A DNA stretch of 64,000 nt from Pseudoxanthomonas sp. GTDB taxonomy: Bacteria; Pseudomonadota; Gammaproteobacteria; Xanthomonadales; Xanthomonadaceae. Positions 53,671 to 64,000 of the stretch are shown in pieces; position 1 is the first letter of the stretch, and each line of letters opens with the position of its first letter. The stretch covers positions 3,720,001 through 3,784,000 of the forward strand of contig NZ_CP114978.1 of NCBI RefSeq assembly GCF_027498035.1, in the 5' to 3' direction. The position numbers and the translations under genes were made by a program. The notes under the pieces are model-generated. The model did not search any database. It had not been told where the DNA came from and worked only from the letters and a program-made list of their open reading frames with translations.

Positions 53671-53746
53671 TGGGGCGTCGCCAAGTGGTTAAGGCACCGG
53701 GTTTTGATCCCGGCACCCGCAGGTTCGAATCCTGCCGCCCCAGCCA
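53671..53746 (+). tRNA. tRNA-Gln (anticodon TTG)
   Basis: A 76-base cloverleaf. The acceptor TGGGGCG pairs with CGCCCCA, the anticodon stem CCGGG/CCCGG encloses loop TTTTGAT with anticodon TTG (53704-53706), the T-arm contains GGTTCGAATCC, and CCA is encoded (53744-53746). It lies between ispE and prs, the usual place for tRNA-Gln in this group, and could also serve as an integration target. Confidence 0.97.
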
Positions 53747-53810
53747 GTCCCGTCCGTGCGCGAAAGGACCCGCGTCGTTTCGCCCACCGCTGTCCAATCG
53801 AGATCCCCAC

Positions 53811-54770
53811 GTGCAAGACGAACGCAGCCTGCTGGTCTTTTCCGGCAACGCCAACAAGCCCCTGGCCCAGAGCATCTGCCGTGAACTCGGCGTGCGTCCG
53901 GGCAAGGCGATGGTCTCGCATTTCTCCGATGGCGAAGTCCAGGTGGAGATCGAGGAGAACGTGCGCCGGCAGGAAGTCTTCGTCATCCAGCCGACCTGCG
54001 CGCCCAGCGCCGAGAACCTGATGGAGCTGCTGGTGCTGATCGACGCGCTCAAGCGCGCCAGCGCCGCCAGCGTCACCGCGGTGGTGCCGTACTTCGGCTA
54101 CTCGCGCCAGGACCGCCGCCTGCGTTCCTCGCGGGTGCCGATCACGGCCAAGGTGGCGGCCAAGATGTTCAGCGCGGTCAGTGCCGACCGCGTGCTGACC
54201 GTGGACCTGCATGCAGACCAGATCCAGGGTTTCTTCGATATCCCGGTGGACAACGTGTACGCCTCGCCGCTGTTGCTGGCCGACATCTGGCGCGCCTACG
54301 GCACCGACAACATGGTGGTGGTCTCGCCGGACGTGGGCGGCGTGGTCCGCGCCCGCGCGGTGGCCAAGCGCCTGGACGACGCGGACCTGGCGATCATCGA
54401 CAAGCGCCGTCCGCGCGCCAACGTGTCCACGGTGATGAACATCATCGGTGACGTGGAAGGCAAGGCCTGCGTGCTGGTCGACGACATCGTCGACACCGCC
54501 GGCACCCTGTGCGCCGCCGCGGCCGCGCTGAAGGACCGTGGCGCGACCAAGGTCGCTGCCTACTGCACCCATCCGGTGCTGTCGGGCCCGGCCGTGGACA
54601 ACCTGAACAAGTCGGTCCTGGACGAGCTGGTCGTGACCGATACCATTCCGCTGTCGGCCGCCGCCGCGGCCTGCACCAAGATCCGCCAGCTGTCGGTGGC
54701 CGGGATGCTGGCCGAGACCATCCGCCGCATCGCCTTCGGTGAATCGGTCAGCTCGCTGTACGTGGATTGA
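53811..54770 (+). CDS. prs: Ribose-phosphate pyrophosphokinase
   Basis: A 319-residue enzyme that makes PRPP from ribose-5-phosphate and ATP for nucleotide, histidine and tryptophan synthesis. Start is GTG 53811, which gives the family-typical opening (LLVFSGNANKPLAQSI). The ATP/Mg segment VDLHADQIQGFF and the PRPP loop VLVDDIVDTAGTL are intact. Confidence 0.97.
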   Translation: MQDERSLLVFSGNANKPLAQSICRELGVRPGKAMVSHFSDGEVQVEIEENVRRQEVFVIQPTCAPSAENLMELLVLIDALKRASAASVTAVVPYFGYSRQDRRLRSSRVPITAKVAAKMFSAVSADRVLTVDLHADQIQGFFDIPVDNVYASPLLLADIWRAYGTDNMVVVSPDVGGVVRARAVAKRLDDADLAIIDKRRPRANVSTVMNIIGDVEGKACVLVDDIVDTAGTLCAAAAALKDRGATKVAAYCTHPVLSGPAVDNLNKSVLDELVVTDTIPLSAAAAACTKIRQLSVAGMLAETIRRIAFGESVSSLYVD

Positions 54771-54813
54771 TCCAAGGTTTTCGGGGAGTCGCCATTCCGG
54801 CGTCTGCCCAAAA

Positions 54814-54861
54814 CGACTCTTCTGGTCGCGGAAGAGTCGCATCGCCGCCGCGAGGCGGTTT
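54814..54861 (+). other. Two consecutive hairpins in the prs-rplY spacer
   Basis: A 9-pair stem (CGACTCTTC with GAAGAGTCG, 54814-54839) is followed by a short CCGCC/GGCGG stem and TTT (54845-54861). They lie just before the rplY ribosome site. They may form a weak terminator for prs or a leader that controls L25 synthesis. Confidence 0.4.
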
Positions 54862-54884
54862 ACTCAACGAAAGAAGTGAAAAAC

Positions 54885-55544
54885 ATGGCTAAGACACACG
54901 AAATCAAGGTGGAGCGCCGCGAAGACGAAGGTAAGGGTGCGAGCCGCCGCCTGCGTCACGCCGGTAGCGTCCCCGCCATCGTCTACGGTGGCGACCTCAA
55001 GCCGGTCAGCATCCAGCTGAACCACAATGAAGTCTGGACCGCCAGCCAGCACGACTGGTTCTACTCGTCGATCCTGGACCTGAGCCTCAACGGCGACGTG
55101 CAGAAGGTGCTGCTGCGTGACATGCAGCGCCATCCGTTCAAGCAGCAGATCATGCACCTGGACTTCCAGCGCGTGAACGACAAGGAAGCCATCCGCACCG
55201 CCGTGCCGCTGCACTTCCTGAACCAGGAAACCTCGCCGGCCGGCAAGTCGTCCGAAGTGGTCATCGGCCACGAGCTGAATGAAGTCGTGATCGAGTGCCT
55301 GCCGGCCGTGCTGCCGGAGTTCATCGAGGTCGACCTGGCCAAGCTGGCCCTGGGCGACGTGATCCACCTGTCGCAGCTGAAGCTGCCCAAGGGCGTCGAG
55401 ATCCCCGAGCTGAAGCTGGGCAAGGAACACGACGTGGCCGTGGTCACCGCCAAGCACGGCCGTGTCGAAGCTGAGTCGGAAGGCGAGGCTTCGGCCGAAG
55501 TGCCGGCCGCCAAGGTGGCCAAGGACGAAGGCGACGCCAAGTAA
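54885..55544 (+). CDS. rplY: Ribosomal protein L25/general stress protein Ctc
   Basis: A 219-residue long-form L25 (Ctc/TL5 type), a 5S rRNA-binding protein of the large subunit. The N-terminal L25 domain (about 1-95) is followed by the beta-rich TL5 extension and an Ala/Glu/Lys tail. The start is ATG 54885; an upstream GTG at 54876 is in frame but less likely. It follows prs and precedes pth, as in related genomes. Confidence 0.95.
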   Translation: MAKTHEIKVERREDEGKGASRRLRHAGSVPAIVYGGDLKPVSIQLNHNEVWTASQHDWFYSSILDLSLNGDVQKVLLRDMQRHPFKQQIMHLDFQRVNDKEAIRTAVPLHFLNQETSPAGKSSEVVIGHELNEVVIECLPAVLPEFIEVDLAKLALGDVIHLSQLKLPKGVEIPELKLGKEHDVAVVTAKHGRVEAESEGEASAEVPAAKVAKDEGDAK

Positions 55545-55550
55545 TCCACC

Positions 55551-55582
55551 TCCCCCGCGCTGGCCGAGGCTGGCGCGGGGGA
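55551..55582 (+). other. GC-rich hairpin between rplY and pth
   Basis: A 10-pair perfect stem (TCCCCCGCGC with GCGCGGGGGA) around a 12-base loop, right after the rplY stop, without a T run. It is likely an mRNA 3' stabiliser or a partial terminator. Confidence 0.5.
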
Positions 55583-55598
55583 ACGGATTGCGGTCGAT

Positions 55599-56177
55599 AT
55601 GGAAGGCGTGCGCCTCATCGTCGGGCTGGGGAATCCCGGACCCGAACACGCGCGGACCCGGCATAACGCCGGGTTCCGTTTTGTGGACACCCTGGCGGCC
55701 AGCCAAGGCCAGCGTTTCAGCGTGGATGCCAAGCTGTTCGGCGAAACCGCGCAGGTCAGCATCAACGGCCAGACGGTGCGGCTGCTCAAGCCAGCCACCT
55801 ACATGAACCTGTCGGGCAAGTCGGTCACCGCCGCGCTGCGGTTCTGGAAACTCGAACCCGAACAGGCGCTGCTGGCGCACGACGAGCTGGACATGCCGCC
55901 TGGCGTGGCCCGGTTGAAATTCGATGGTGGACACGGCGGCCAGAACGGCCTGCGCGACACCATGCACCTGTTGGGCCACGGGCGCTTCGGTCGCCTGCGG
56001 ATCGGCATCGGCCATCCCGGCCACAAGGACAAGGTCACCGGTTGGGTGCTGGGCCGTCCCGGCGCGGATGACGAGATCCTGATCGGGCGCGCGATCGATG
56101 ACGCGCTGGATGTTTTGCCGCTGGCGGTTGCCGGCGATTTCAACGAGGCGATGAAACGCCTGCACACCCCCAAATAG
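55599..56177 (+). CDS. pth: Peptidyl-tRNA hydrolase
   Basis: A 192-residue Pth that frees tRNA from stalled peptidyl-tRNA. The opening LIVGLGNPGPEHARTRHNAG includes the catalytic His (residue 22), and KPATYMNLSG, HDELDMPPG and GGHGGQNGLR are family signatures. It lies 54 bases after rplY and upstream of ychF, as expected. Confidence 0.96.
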   Translation: MEGVRLIVGLGNPGPEHARTRHNAGFRFVDTLAASQGQRFSVDAKLFGETAQVSINGQTVRLLKPATYMNLSGKSVTAALRFWKLEPEQALLAHDELDMPPGVARLKFDGGHGGQNGLRDTMHLLGHGRFGRLRIGIGHPGHKDKVTGWVLGRPGADDEILIGRAIDDALDVLPLAVAGDFNEAMKRLHTPK

Positions 56178-56252
56178 CGAGTCGTTCAACCGTGAGCCGA
56201 TGCGCATCTGCGTGGGCTGACGGTTACCGGCTTTCGGTTACCGGAGAAATTC

Positions 56253-57344
56253 ATGGGCATCAAATGCGGCATCGTGGGCCTGCCGAACGTCGGCAAGTCG
56301 ACCCTCTTCAACGCGCTGACCAAGGCCGGCATCGCCGCGGCCAACTTCCCGTTCTGCACCATCGAGCCCAACGTCGGCATCGTGCCGGTGCCGGACCCGC
56401 GCCTGAACGCGCTGGCCGATATCGTCAAGCCGCAGCGGGTCGTGCCGACCGCGGTCGAGTTCGTCGATATCGCCGGCCTGGTCGCCGGTGCGGCCAGCGG
56501 CGAAGGCCTGGGCAACAAGTTCCTGTCGCACATCCGCGAAGTCGATGCGATCACCCACGTGGTGCGCTGCTTCGAGAACGACGACGTGATCCACGTCAAT
56601 AACAAGGTCGATCCGATCTCGGACATCGAGACCATCGATACCGAGTTGGCGCTGGCTGACCTGGACAGCGTGGAAAAGGCGCTCAACCGCGCCGAGCGCA
56701 GCGCCAAGGGCGGCGACAAGGACGCGGCCGCGCGCAAGCCGGTGCTGGCCAAGTTGCTGGCCGCGCTCAACGACGGCACCCCGGCCCGCGGCGCGGGCCT
56801 GGACGAGGAAGAAAAGGCGCTGGTGCGCGACCTGTTCCTGCTGACCCTCAAGCCGGTGATGTACATCGCCAACGTGCTGGAGGACGGCTTCGAGAACAAC
56901 CCGCACCTGGATGCCGTGCGTGCGCGTGCCGAGAAGGAAGGCGCGCGCGTGGTGCCGGTCTCGGCCGCGATCGAAGAAGAACTCTCGCAGCTGGACGACG
57001 AGGACCGCGACACGTTCCTGGCTGACCTGGGCCTGGAAGAGCCGGGCCTGAACCGGGTGATCTACGCCGCCTACCAGCTGCTGGGCCTGCAGACTTACTT
57101 CACCGCCGGTGTGCAGGAAGTGCGTGCGTGGACAGTCAAGGCCGGTTCGACCGCGCCCAAGGCCGCAGCCGTGATCCACACTGATTTTGAGAAGGGCTTC
57201 ATCCGCGCTGAGACGATGGCCTACGACGACTTCATCAAGTACAAGGGCGAAGCCGGCTGCAAGGAAGCCGGGCGCCTGCGCCTGGAAGGCAAGGAGTACA
57301 AGGTGCAGGAAGGCGACATCCTGCATTTCCGTTTCAACGTCTGA
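56253..57344 (+). CDS. ychF: Redox-regulated ATPase YchF
   Basis: A 363-residue Obg-family P-loop protein that prefers ATP and binds ribosomes; it affects catalase/peroxide resistance in E. coli. The P-loop GLPNVGKST (9-17), the switch region IAGLVAGAASGEGLGNKFL and a C-terminal TGS domain (TYFTAGVQEVRAWTV to the end) are clear. A strong terminator follows. Confidence 0.97.
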   Translation: MGIKCGIVGLPNVGKSTLFNALTKAGIAAANFPFCTIEPNVGIVPVPDPRLNALADIVKPQRVVPTAVEFVDIAGLVAGAASGEGLGNKFLSHIREVDAITHVVRCFENDDVIHVNNKVDPISDIETIDTELALADLDSVEKALNRAERSAKGGDKDAAARKPVLAKLLAALNDGTPARGAGLDEEEKALVRDLFLLTLKPVMYIANVLEDGFENNPHLDAVRARAEKEGARVVPVSAAIEEELSQLDDEDRDTFLADLGLEEPGLNRVIYAAYQLLGLQTYFTAGVQEVRAWTVKAGSTAPKAAAVIHTDFEKGFIRAETMAYDDFIKYKGEAGCKEAGRLRLEGKEYKVQEGDILHFRFNV

Positions 57345-57367
57345 CCGCGCGTTACAGGTGGAACGAA

Positions 57368-57393
57368 AAGGCCGCGCATTGCGCGGCCTTTTT
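57368..57393 (+). terminator. Rho-independent terminator of ychF
   Basis: A 10-pair stem (AAGGCCGCGC with GCGCGGCCTT) and ATT loop, followed by a T run to 57393, 24 bases after the ychF stop. Confidence 0.93.
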
Positions 57394-57524
57394 CGTGGCG
57401 GGATCTTCGTCCATGCGTCCTCGCTGGACGTGTACATCAATGCAGCCCTGCAAGTGCTTGCGCGACCCGGTGCCTGGCAGATGAAATTGACGGCCGTTCA
57501 CCGGGGGATGAAATAGGCCAAGCG

Positions 57525-59042
57525 TCAACGCGCATGGCCGCGCTCCTCCCGCCTCAGCAGCACAAACACCAGGATGGCCGTCAATACGGATGCAGCGGCC
57601 AGCGCATGGAGCGCCTGCCCGAACGCATGGTCGTAGGTCGCCAGCAGCAGCGCACGCGCGCCAGGGAGTCGTGCCGCGGCTTGCTGCACGTCGCCCAGTG
57701 CAGTCCGGTTGGCGGCCTCGATCACCGCGGCAGGATCGGTAGCGCCCAGGCTGGCAAACAGGCCGGCCTGGATCAGGCTGGCCAGGAGCGCCCCGACCAT
57801 CGCGATGGCGATGCCATCGGCTGAAACGCGCACGCAATTGAAGATGCCGGTCGCCATGCCCGCGCGCTCCTTCTCGACCACGCTCACCGCCATGCCATCC
57901 ATCAGCCCCCACGGCAGGCCGATGCCGATGCCAGTCAGGGCCAGTGGCAATACCAGCGCGGTGCCTGCGCCATCGGCCAGCGTCCGGCCCAGCCAGACCA
58001 GGCCGGCGGCCACCAGCAGCAGGCCGAACCCGGACAGGCTGCCGGCACTGAACCAGCGCGTCAGCAACGCCGCCAGCAACGGGACAACCAGCAGCGGCAC
58101 GGCCAGCGCGACCATCATCTGCCCAGCCTCCAGCGGCCCCAGGCCATCGATGCCGATGAAGCGCCCCGGCAGCATCACGATCAGCGTAACGAAGAAGAAC
58201 GCAGGGGAGGCGGCCAGCACCTGCACGCCAACGAAGCGTGCCTGCCGGAACAGGGACAGGTCGAGCATCGGCCGCGCCACGCGGCGCTCAATGCCCACGA
58301 ACGCGACGAACAGCACCGCCGAAGCCAGCAAGGCACCGAGCACCCGGCGACTGGTCCAGCCGTCCTCCGGGGCGAGCAGGATGCCGTAAGTGAACAAGGC
58401 CAGCGCCGCCGTGAAACTGATGGCACCGGGCCAGTCCAGCCCGCGCGCCTGCGGGTCGCGTGATTCCGTCGCCCCCACCCAGACCAGCACCAGGCCCAAT
58501 ATCGCGATCAGTCCCGTGGCCACGAACACCCAGCGCCAGCCGGCGATCTCCACCAGCCAGCCCGCAGCCAGTGGGCCGAATGCCAGGCCAAGACCGAAGG
58601 TGGTGCCCAGCAGGCTGAAAACGCGGGTGCGGGCCGGGCCATGGAAGGTCTGCGCCAGCGAGGACATCGCCCCGGCGAAGGCGGCCGCGCCGCCCAACCC
58701 CTGCGCCAATCGCAGTCCATCGACCCAACCCACTGTCGGCGCCAGCGGAATGGCGAATGTCACCAGTGCGAACAGCACCAGTCCGATCCACCACACCCGC
58801 TTGCGGCCATAGGCGTCGGTCAGGCTGCCGGCTGCCATCATCGCGCTGCCGTAGGTCAGGATGTAGCCATTGACCACCCAGTTCAGCTGTACGGCCGTGC
58901 CGCCCAGCGCGTGGCTGATGGAGGGCAGGACCACGGCTGGCCCGGTAAAGCACAGTGGAATGAGCAGGCCGCTGAGGCAGGCGGCTAGCAGGAGCAGCCA
59001 GTCGCGGCGGGGCGTGCCGCCTGGGGCGGGAAGTGGGGTCAT
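57525..59042 (-). CDS. MFS transporter, DHA2 (14-helix EmrB/QacA) type
   Basis: A 505-residue exporter with about 14 hydrophobic segments. The opening LSGLLIPLCFTGPAVVLPSI, the LNWVVNGYILTYGSAMMAAG region and AYGRKRVWWIGL are typical of drug:H+ antiporter family 2. The start at ATG 59042 fits the family length; the frame is open to 59198. The substrate is unknown. It is divergent from a LysR gene, with an inverted repeat between them that may be the operator. Confidence 0.9.
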   Translation of the reverse strand: MTPLPAPGGTPRRDWLLLLAACLSGLLIPLCFTGPAVVLPSISHALGGTAVQLNWVVNGYILTYGSAMMAAGSLTDAYGRKRVWWIGLVLFALVTFAIPLAPTVGWVDGLRLAQGLGGAAAFAGAMSSLAQTFHGPARTRVFSLLGTTFGLGLAFGPLAAGWLVEIAGWRWVFVATGLIAILGLVLVWVGATESRDPQARGLDWPGAISFTAALALFTYGILLAPEDGWTSRRVLGALLASAVLFVAFVGIERRVARPMLDLSLFRQARFVGVQVLAASPAFFFVTLIVMLPGRFIGIDGLGPLEAGQMMVALAVPLLVVPLLAALLTRWFSAGSLSGFGLLLVAAGLVWLGRTLADGAGTALVLPLALTGIGIGLPWGLMDGMAVSVVEKERAGMATGIFNCVRVSADGIAIAMVGALLASLIQAGLFASLGATDPAAVIEAANRTALGDVQQAAARLPGARALLLATYDHAFGQALHALAAASVLTAILVFVLLRREERGHAR

Positions 59043-59156
59043 GGGAAGCGTTCGCGGAAGTCGGTCGGGTTGCCATCCGGTCGGCGCCACCGCGTTCGAT
59101 GGGATGTAGTGGCGATCAGCCAGCCGGAAGTGCGGACGCCAGCGTAGGATTTCGCG

Positions 59157-59175
59157 AACTAAAGAAAAATTAGTT
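59157..59175. promoter_or_regulatory. Putative LysR operator between the MFS and LysR genes
   Basis: AACTAA and TTAGTT are perfect inverted arms with a 7-base spacer (AGAAAAA), AT-rich in GC-rich surroundings. The position between divergent starts and the size fit a T-N11-A type LysR site. Confidence 0.6.
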
Positions 59176-59220
59176 AATGTTCTGAAGATATCGGACAAGA
59201 ATTCTCAAATTGGTCGTGGC

Positions 59221-60129
59221 ATGGATTCCTTGAGCGGCATCGACTTCTTCGTGCAGGCAGCGGAAACCCGCAGTTTTTCCGAGGCCGGGCGCAATCTCGG
59301 GGTGTCCTCGTCGGCGGTCGGCAAGGCTGTGGCGCGGCTGGAAGAGCGCCTGGGCGTGCGCCTGTTCCATCGCAGTACGCGTCGCATCACCTTGACGGCC
59401 GAGGGCGCGCTGTTCCTTGAGCGCTGCCGCCGCATCCTGGGCGAAGTGAAGGCGGCGGAACTGGAGCTGTCTGAAACCCGGCAGCTGCCACAAGGGCGCC
59501 TGCGCATCAGCCTGCCGCTGGTCAGCCGTTTGGTCATGCCGGCCCTGACGGCTTTCATGCACCGCTATCCGGCCATCGAACTGGATGTGGATTTCAGTGA
59601 CCGGCTGGTCGACGTGATCAGCGAGGGTTTCGACGCCGTGATCCGCACCGGGGCGCCGGCGGACTCGCGACTCATGTCGCGGCCGCTGGGGACCTTCCGG
59701 CTGCTGCTGGTGGCCGCGCCCGGCTACCTGTCCCGGCGGGGCACGCCCGAAGTGCCTGCGGAACTTGCCGGCCATGCCTGCCTGCAGCACAAGTTCCCAA
59801 GTACGGGCCGGTTCGAGCCTTGGCCGCTCACGCTTGCCGAGGGCGAGGCCGAGCTGTCGCTACCGGCTTCGATGGTCTGCAACACCACCGAGGTGTTGAT
59901 CGACGTGGCACGTGATGGATTGGGGATCGCCTGCCTGCCGGACTTCATGGTGCGCGAGGCCATCGAACGCGGTGAACTGGTCACCGTGCTGGACAGCTTC
60001 ATCGAGCACCAGGGGACGTTCCGCATGCTGTGGCCTTCGAGCAAGCATCTGGCGCCGAAGTTGCGCGCGTTCATCGACTTCATGGGCGCGGAGTTGTTCA
60101 AGGTTCGCAGTCCTGCCGATCGACGGTAG
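59221..60129 (+). CDS. LysR-family regulator (divergent from DHA2 exporter)
   Basis: A 302-residue LysR regulator with an N-terminal helix-turn-helix (FSEAGRNLGVSSSAVGKAVARLE, around residues 19-41) and a substrate-binding domain. It belongs to the AaeR/CrgA-like group by the RLFHRSTRRITLTAEG segment. It likely represses or activates the neighbouring exporter. The inducer is unknown. Confidence 0.9.
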   Translation: MDSLSGIDFFVQAAETRSFSEAGRNLGVSSSAVGKAVARLEERLGVRLFHRSTRRITLTAEGALFLERCRRILGEVKAAELELSETRQLPQGRLRISLPLVSRLVMPALTAFMHRYPAIELDVDFSDRLVDVISEGFDAVIRTGAPADSRLMSRPLGTFRLLLVAAPGYLSRRGTPEVPAELAGHACLQHKFPSTGRFEPWPLTLAEGEAELSLPASMVCNTTEVLIDVARDGLGIACLPDFMVREAIERGELVTVLDSFIEHQGTFRMLWPSSKHLAPKLRAFIDFMGAELFKVRSPADRR

Positions 60130-60284
60130 ATGCTGGATGGCGTTGCGGATGGGGCGCAGCACGCGCGCCGAGCGCGGAATCCGGTTCAATCGGCTGCCCG
60201 ACGCCGCCGTTTCGGTGCCATTGGGGATCTGCATGCGGGGCACGGCTGCCGAACTTCTGCTCGGGAGACGGGCGGATGCTGTCG

Positions 60285-61192
60285 TCAGCCGGTCCCTTGT
60301 CCGGCCAGGGCCTGGGCGACCTTGGAACGCGTGGTGCGGCCCAGCGCCTGGCAGATGAAGTCGCCGGCTTCGGCGAGTTTGTGCAGGTCCACGCCGGTCT
60401 CGATGCCGAGCCCGTCCAGCAGGTAGAGCAGGTCTTCGCTGGCGACGTTGCCGGCTGCGCCGGGTGCATACGGGCAGCCGCCCAGCCCGGCGACCGAACT
60501 GTCGAACGTCGCCACGCCCAGCTCCAGCGAGGCATAGACGTTGGCCAGCGCCTGGCCAAAGGTGTCGTGGTAGTGGCCGGCCAATTGCGCGACCGGCACG
60601 CGCGCCATCACCGCTTCCAGCATCCGTTTGGTCTTGTCGGGCGTGCCGACGCCGATGGTGTCGCCTAGCGAGATCTCGAAACAGCCCTGGTCCAGCAACG
60701 CGGCGGCGACCTCGGCCACGGCCTGCGGTGCGATGGCGCCTTCGTATGGGCAGCCCAGCACACAGGACACGTAACCGCGCACCGGAATGCCGTGCTCGTG
60801 CGCGGCACGGGTCACGGCTTCGAAGCGCTGCAGGCTTTCGGCGATGGAGCAGTTGATGTTCTTCTGCGAGAACGACTCGGAGGCTGCACCGAACACGGCG
60901 ACCTCATCGGCACCCGCAGCCAGCGCCGCCTCGAAGCCCTTCAGGTTGGGCGTCAGCGCCGAATAGGTCACGCCTGCGCGGCGCGGCACGCCGCGCATGA
61001 CCGCCTCGTGGTCGGCCATCTGCGGCACCCACTTGGGCGAGACGAACGCGGTGGCTTCGATATGGCGCAGGCCGGCGTCGGCCAGGCGCGCGATCAGGGC
61101 AAGCTTGGTCTGCGTGGACACCGTGCCCGGCTCGTTCTGCAGGCCGTCGCGCGCGCCCATCTCGACCAGCTTCACCTTGCCGGGCAGGACAC

Positions 61193-61196
<4 letters not shown>
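60285..61196 (-). CDS. liuE: Hydroxymethylglutaryl-CoA lyase
   Basis: A 303-residue TIM-barrel enzyme that cleaves 3-hydroxy-3-methylglutaryl-CoA to acetoacetate and acetyl-CoA, the last step of leucine breakdown. VEMGARDGLQNE holds the metal Asp, and GCPYAPGAAGNVASED holds the catalytic Cys region near the C-terminus. It starts at GTG 61196, overlapping the liuD stop (GTGA). It is the last gene of the operon. Confidence 0.95.
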
Positions 61197-63192
<1,996 letters not shown>

Positions 63193-63196
<4 letters not shown>

Positions 63197-63978
63197 GCGC
63201 TCCAGTCCGGCAGGCGCTTGGCGAAGAAGGCGGCAACGCCTTCGTGCGCCTCGTCACTGTTGCGTGCCGCGGCGATGCGCGCGGTGGTGTCGTGGATCAA
63301 TGCGGTGCTGATCGGCTGGGCCGCCACGTGCTGGACCAGGTGCTTGCACGCGGACTGCGCCCGTGGCGCGCCGGCCAGCAGCGCCTCGGAGACCTCGCCC
63401 ACGCGCGTATCCAGTGCCTCTGGTTCGCAGACTTCGTGGATCAAGCCCAGCTGCTGCGCCTGGGCTGCATCGAAGCGCTCGCCGGTCAGGAAATAGCGCT
63501 GCGCCGCGCGCGCGCCGATCGCGCGGATCACGTATGGGCTGATCGTGGCCGGGATCAACCCCAGCCGGACTTCGGTGGTGCCAAAGCTGGCATTGGGCGT
63601 GGCCAGCGCGATGTCGCAGGTGGCAACCAGCCCGGTGCCGCCGGCCAGCGCCGCGCCATGCACGCGGGCGATGGTCGGCTTGGCGCAGCTGGCCAGCGTG
63701 GCCAGCATCGTTGCCAGCGCGCCCGCATCGCGCAGGTTCTCATCGTGGCTGAAGCCGGCCATGCGCCGCATCCAGTCCAGGTCGCCGCCGGCGCAGAAAC
63801 TCCTGCCGCGCCCGGCCAGCACGATCACGCGCACGGCGGCATCGGCTTCCAGGGCGCGCAGGGCATGGGTCAGCGCGGCGATCAGGTGTTCGTCGAAGGC
63901 GTTGTGCACCTCGGGCCGGTTGAGCCACAGCGTGGCCACGGCGCCGTCGTGTTCGATCTGCAGGTTCGGTGAATTCAT
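63193..63978 (-). CDS. liuC: Enoyl-CoA hydratase, probable 3-methylglutaconyl-CoA hydratase
   Basis: A 261-residue crotonase-fold enzyme. The oxyanion segments GRSFCAGGDLDWM and VHGAALAGGTGL, and the FGTTEVRLGLIPATISPYV segment, are typical of the methylglutaconyl-CoA hydratases of leucine catabolism. It sits between the liuB end and liuD, the normal position. ATG 63978 starts 10 bases after the liuB stop. Confidence 0.9.
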
Positions 63979-63988
63979 GTGGGCCGCC

Positions 63989-64000
63989 TCACATGCGGAA
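63989..64000 (-). CDS. liuB: Methylcrotonyl-CoA carboxylase beta subunit, C-terminal end (truncated by window edge)
   Basis: On the minus strand the last three codons before the TGA at 63991-63989 read Phe-Arg-Met. Methylcrotonyl-CoA carboxyltransferase subunits characteristically end in FRM, and this gene precedes liuC in liu operons. Only the tail is visible, so the call rests mainly on context. Confidence 0.55.
   Translation of the reverse strand, partial: FRM

Noticed and set aside
57352..57912. Minus-strand frame near the ychF terminator
   Set aside because: It reads out of frame through the C-terminal coding part of the DHA2 exporter and through the ychF terminator.

Overview
The window is high-GC, gene-dense DNA that best fits a gammaproteobacterium of the Xanthomonadaceae/Lysobacteraceae (Pseudoxanthomonas, Stenotrophomonas, Lysobacter or Luteimonas type). 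I infer this from the ahpC-ahpF-oxyR arrangement, two tandem DUF1631 proteins (often mislabelled thymidine phosphorylase in xanthomonads), secreted M4 and S8 proteases with PPC domains, and the hemA-prfA cluster facing away from lolB-ispE-tRNA-Gln-prs-rplY-pth-ychF. Genus cannot be settled by reading alone.

Layout. 1-7437 is accessory DNA. It holds the end of a mobile-element module (two unknown small proteins and a DUF927 ATPase), a stretch without a confident gene but with hairpins, and a divergent arsenic operon (arsR-acr3 against arsH-arsC-arsN2). A gene-poor stretch (6161-7437) with a 20-bp perfect palindrome and an orphan terminator follows. Core genome starts with a ClC channel at 7438. 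9.4-17.7 kb: serB, tal, oxyR, ahpF and ahpC, with an OxyR-type site abutting a good ahpC promoter; then prmC, a prolyl aminopeptidase and a Gly/Pro-rich secreted protein. 17.7-23.6 kb: a LysR/MFS divergent pair, then a minus-strand run of transglutaminase-like protein, N-formylglutamate amidohydrolase, Nudix hydrolase, 5'-3' exonuclease and nitroreductase. 23.8-28.5 kb: the two DUF1631 genes.

28.6-33.2 kb holds a proton-translocating transhydrogenase whose first gene is separated from the other two by an oppositely oriented, translationally coupled sigma factor/DUF3619-like/DUF3106 operon. 33.2-41.2 kb: a small membrane protein, sufT, an M4 metalloprotease, ilvE, and an S8 protease interrupted by a one-base frameshift. 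41.3-48 kb: half-size asparaginase, DUF2069, wrbA, yihY-tlpA-acylphosphatase, a glycosyltransferase, PPK2, an HTH protein and moaB. 48-57.4 kb: the conserved hemA/prfA and lolB-to-ychF housekeeping block. 57.5-64 kb: an MFS/LysR divergent pair and the 3' part of a leucine catabolism operon (liuB end, liuC, liuD, liuE).

Working together: oxyR, ahpC and ahpF form a peroxide-response module. The ars genes form an arsenite/organoarsenical resistance module. The liu genes convert 3-methylcrotonyl-CoA to acetyl-CoA and acetoacetate. Many genes overlap by 1 or 4 bases, which suggests translational coupling. I saw no CRISPR array, rRNA or complete insertion sequence. The parts least explained by known biology are the sigma/DUF3619/DUF3106 operon inside the pnt locus, the DUF1631 pair, and the non-coding parts of the accessory region.
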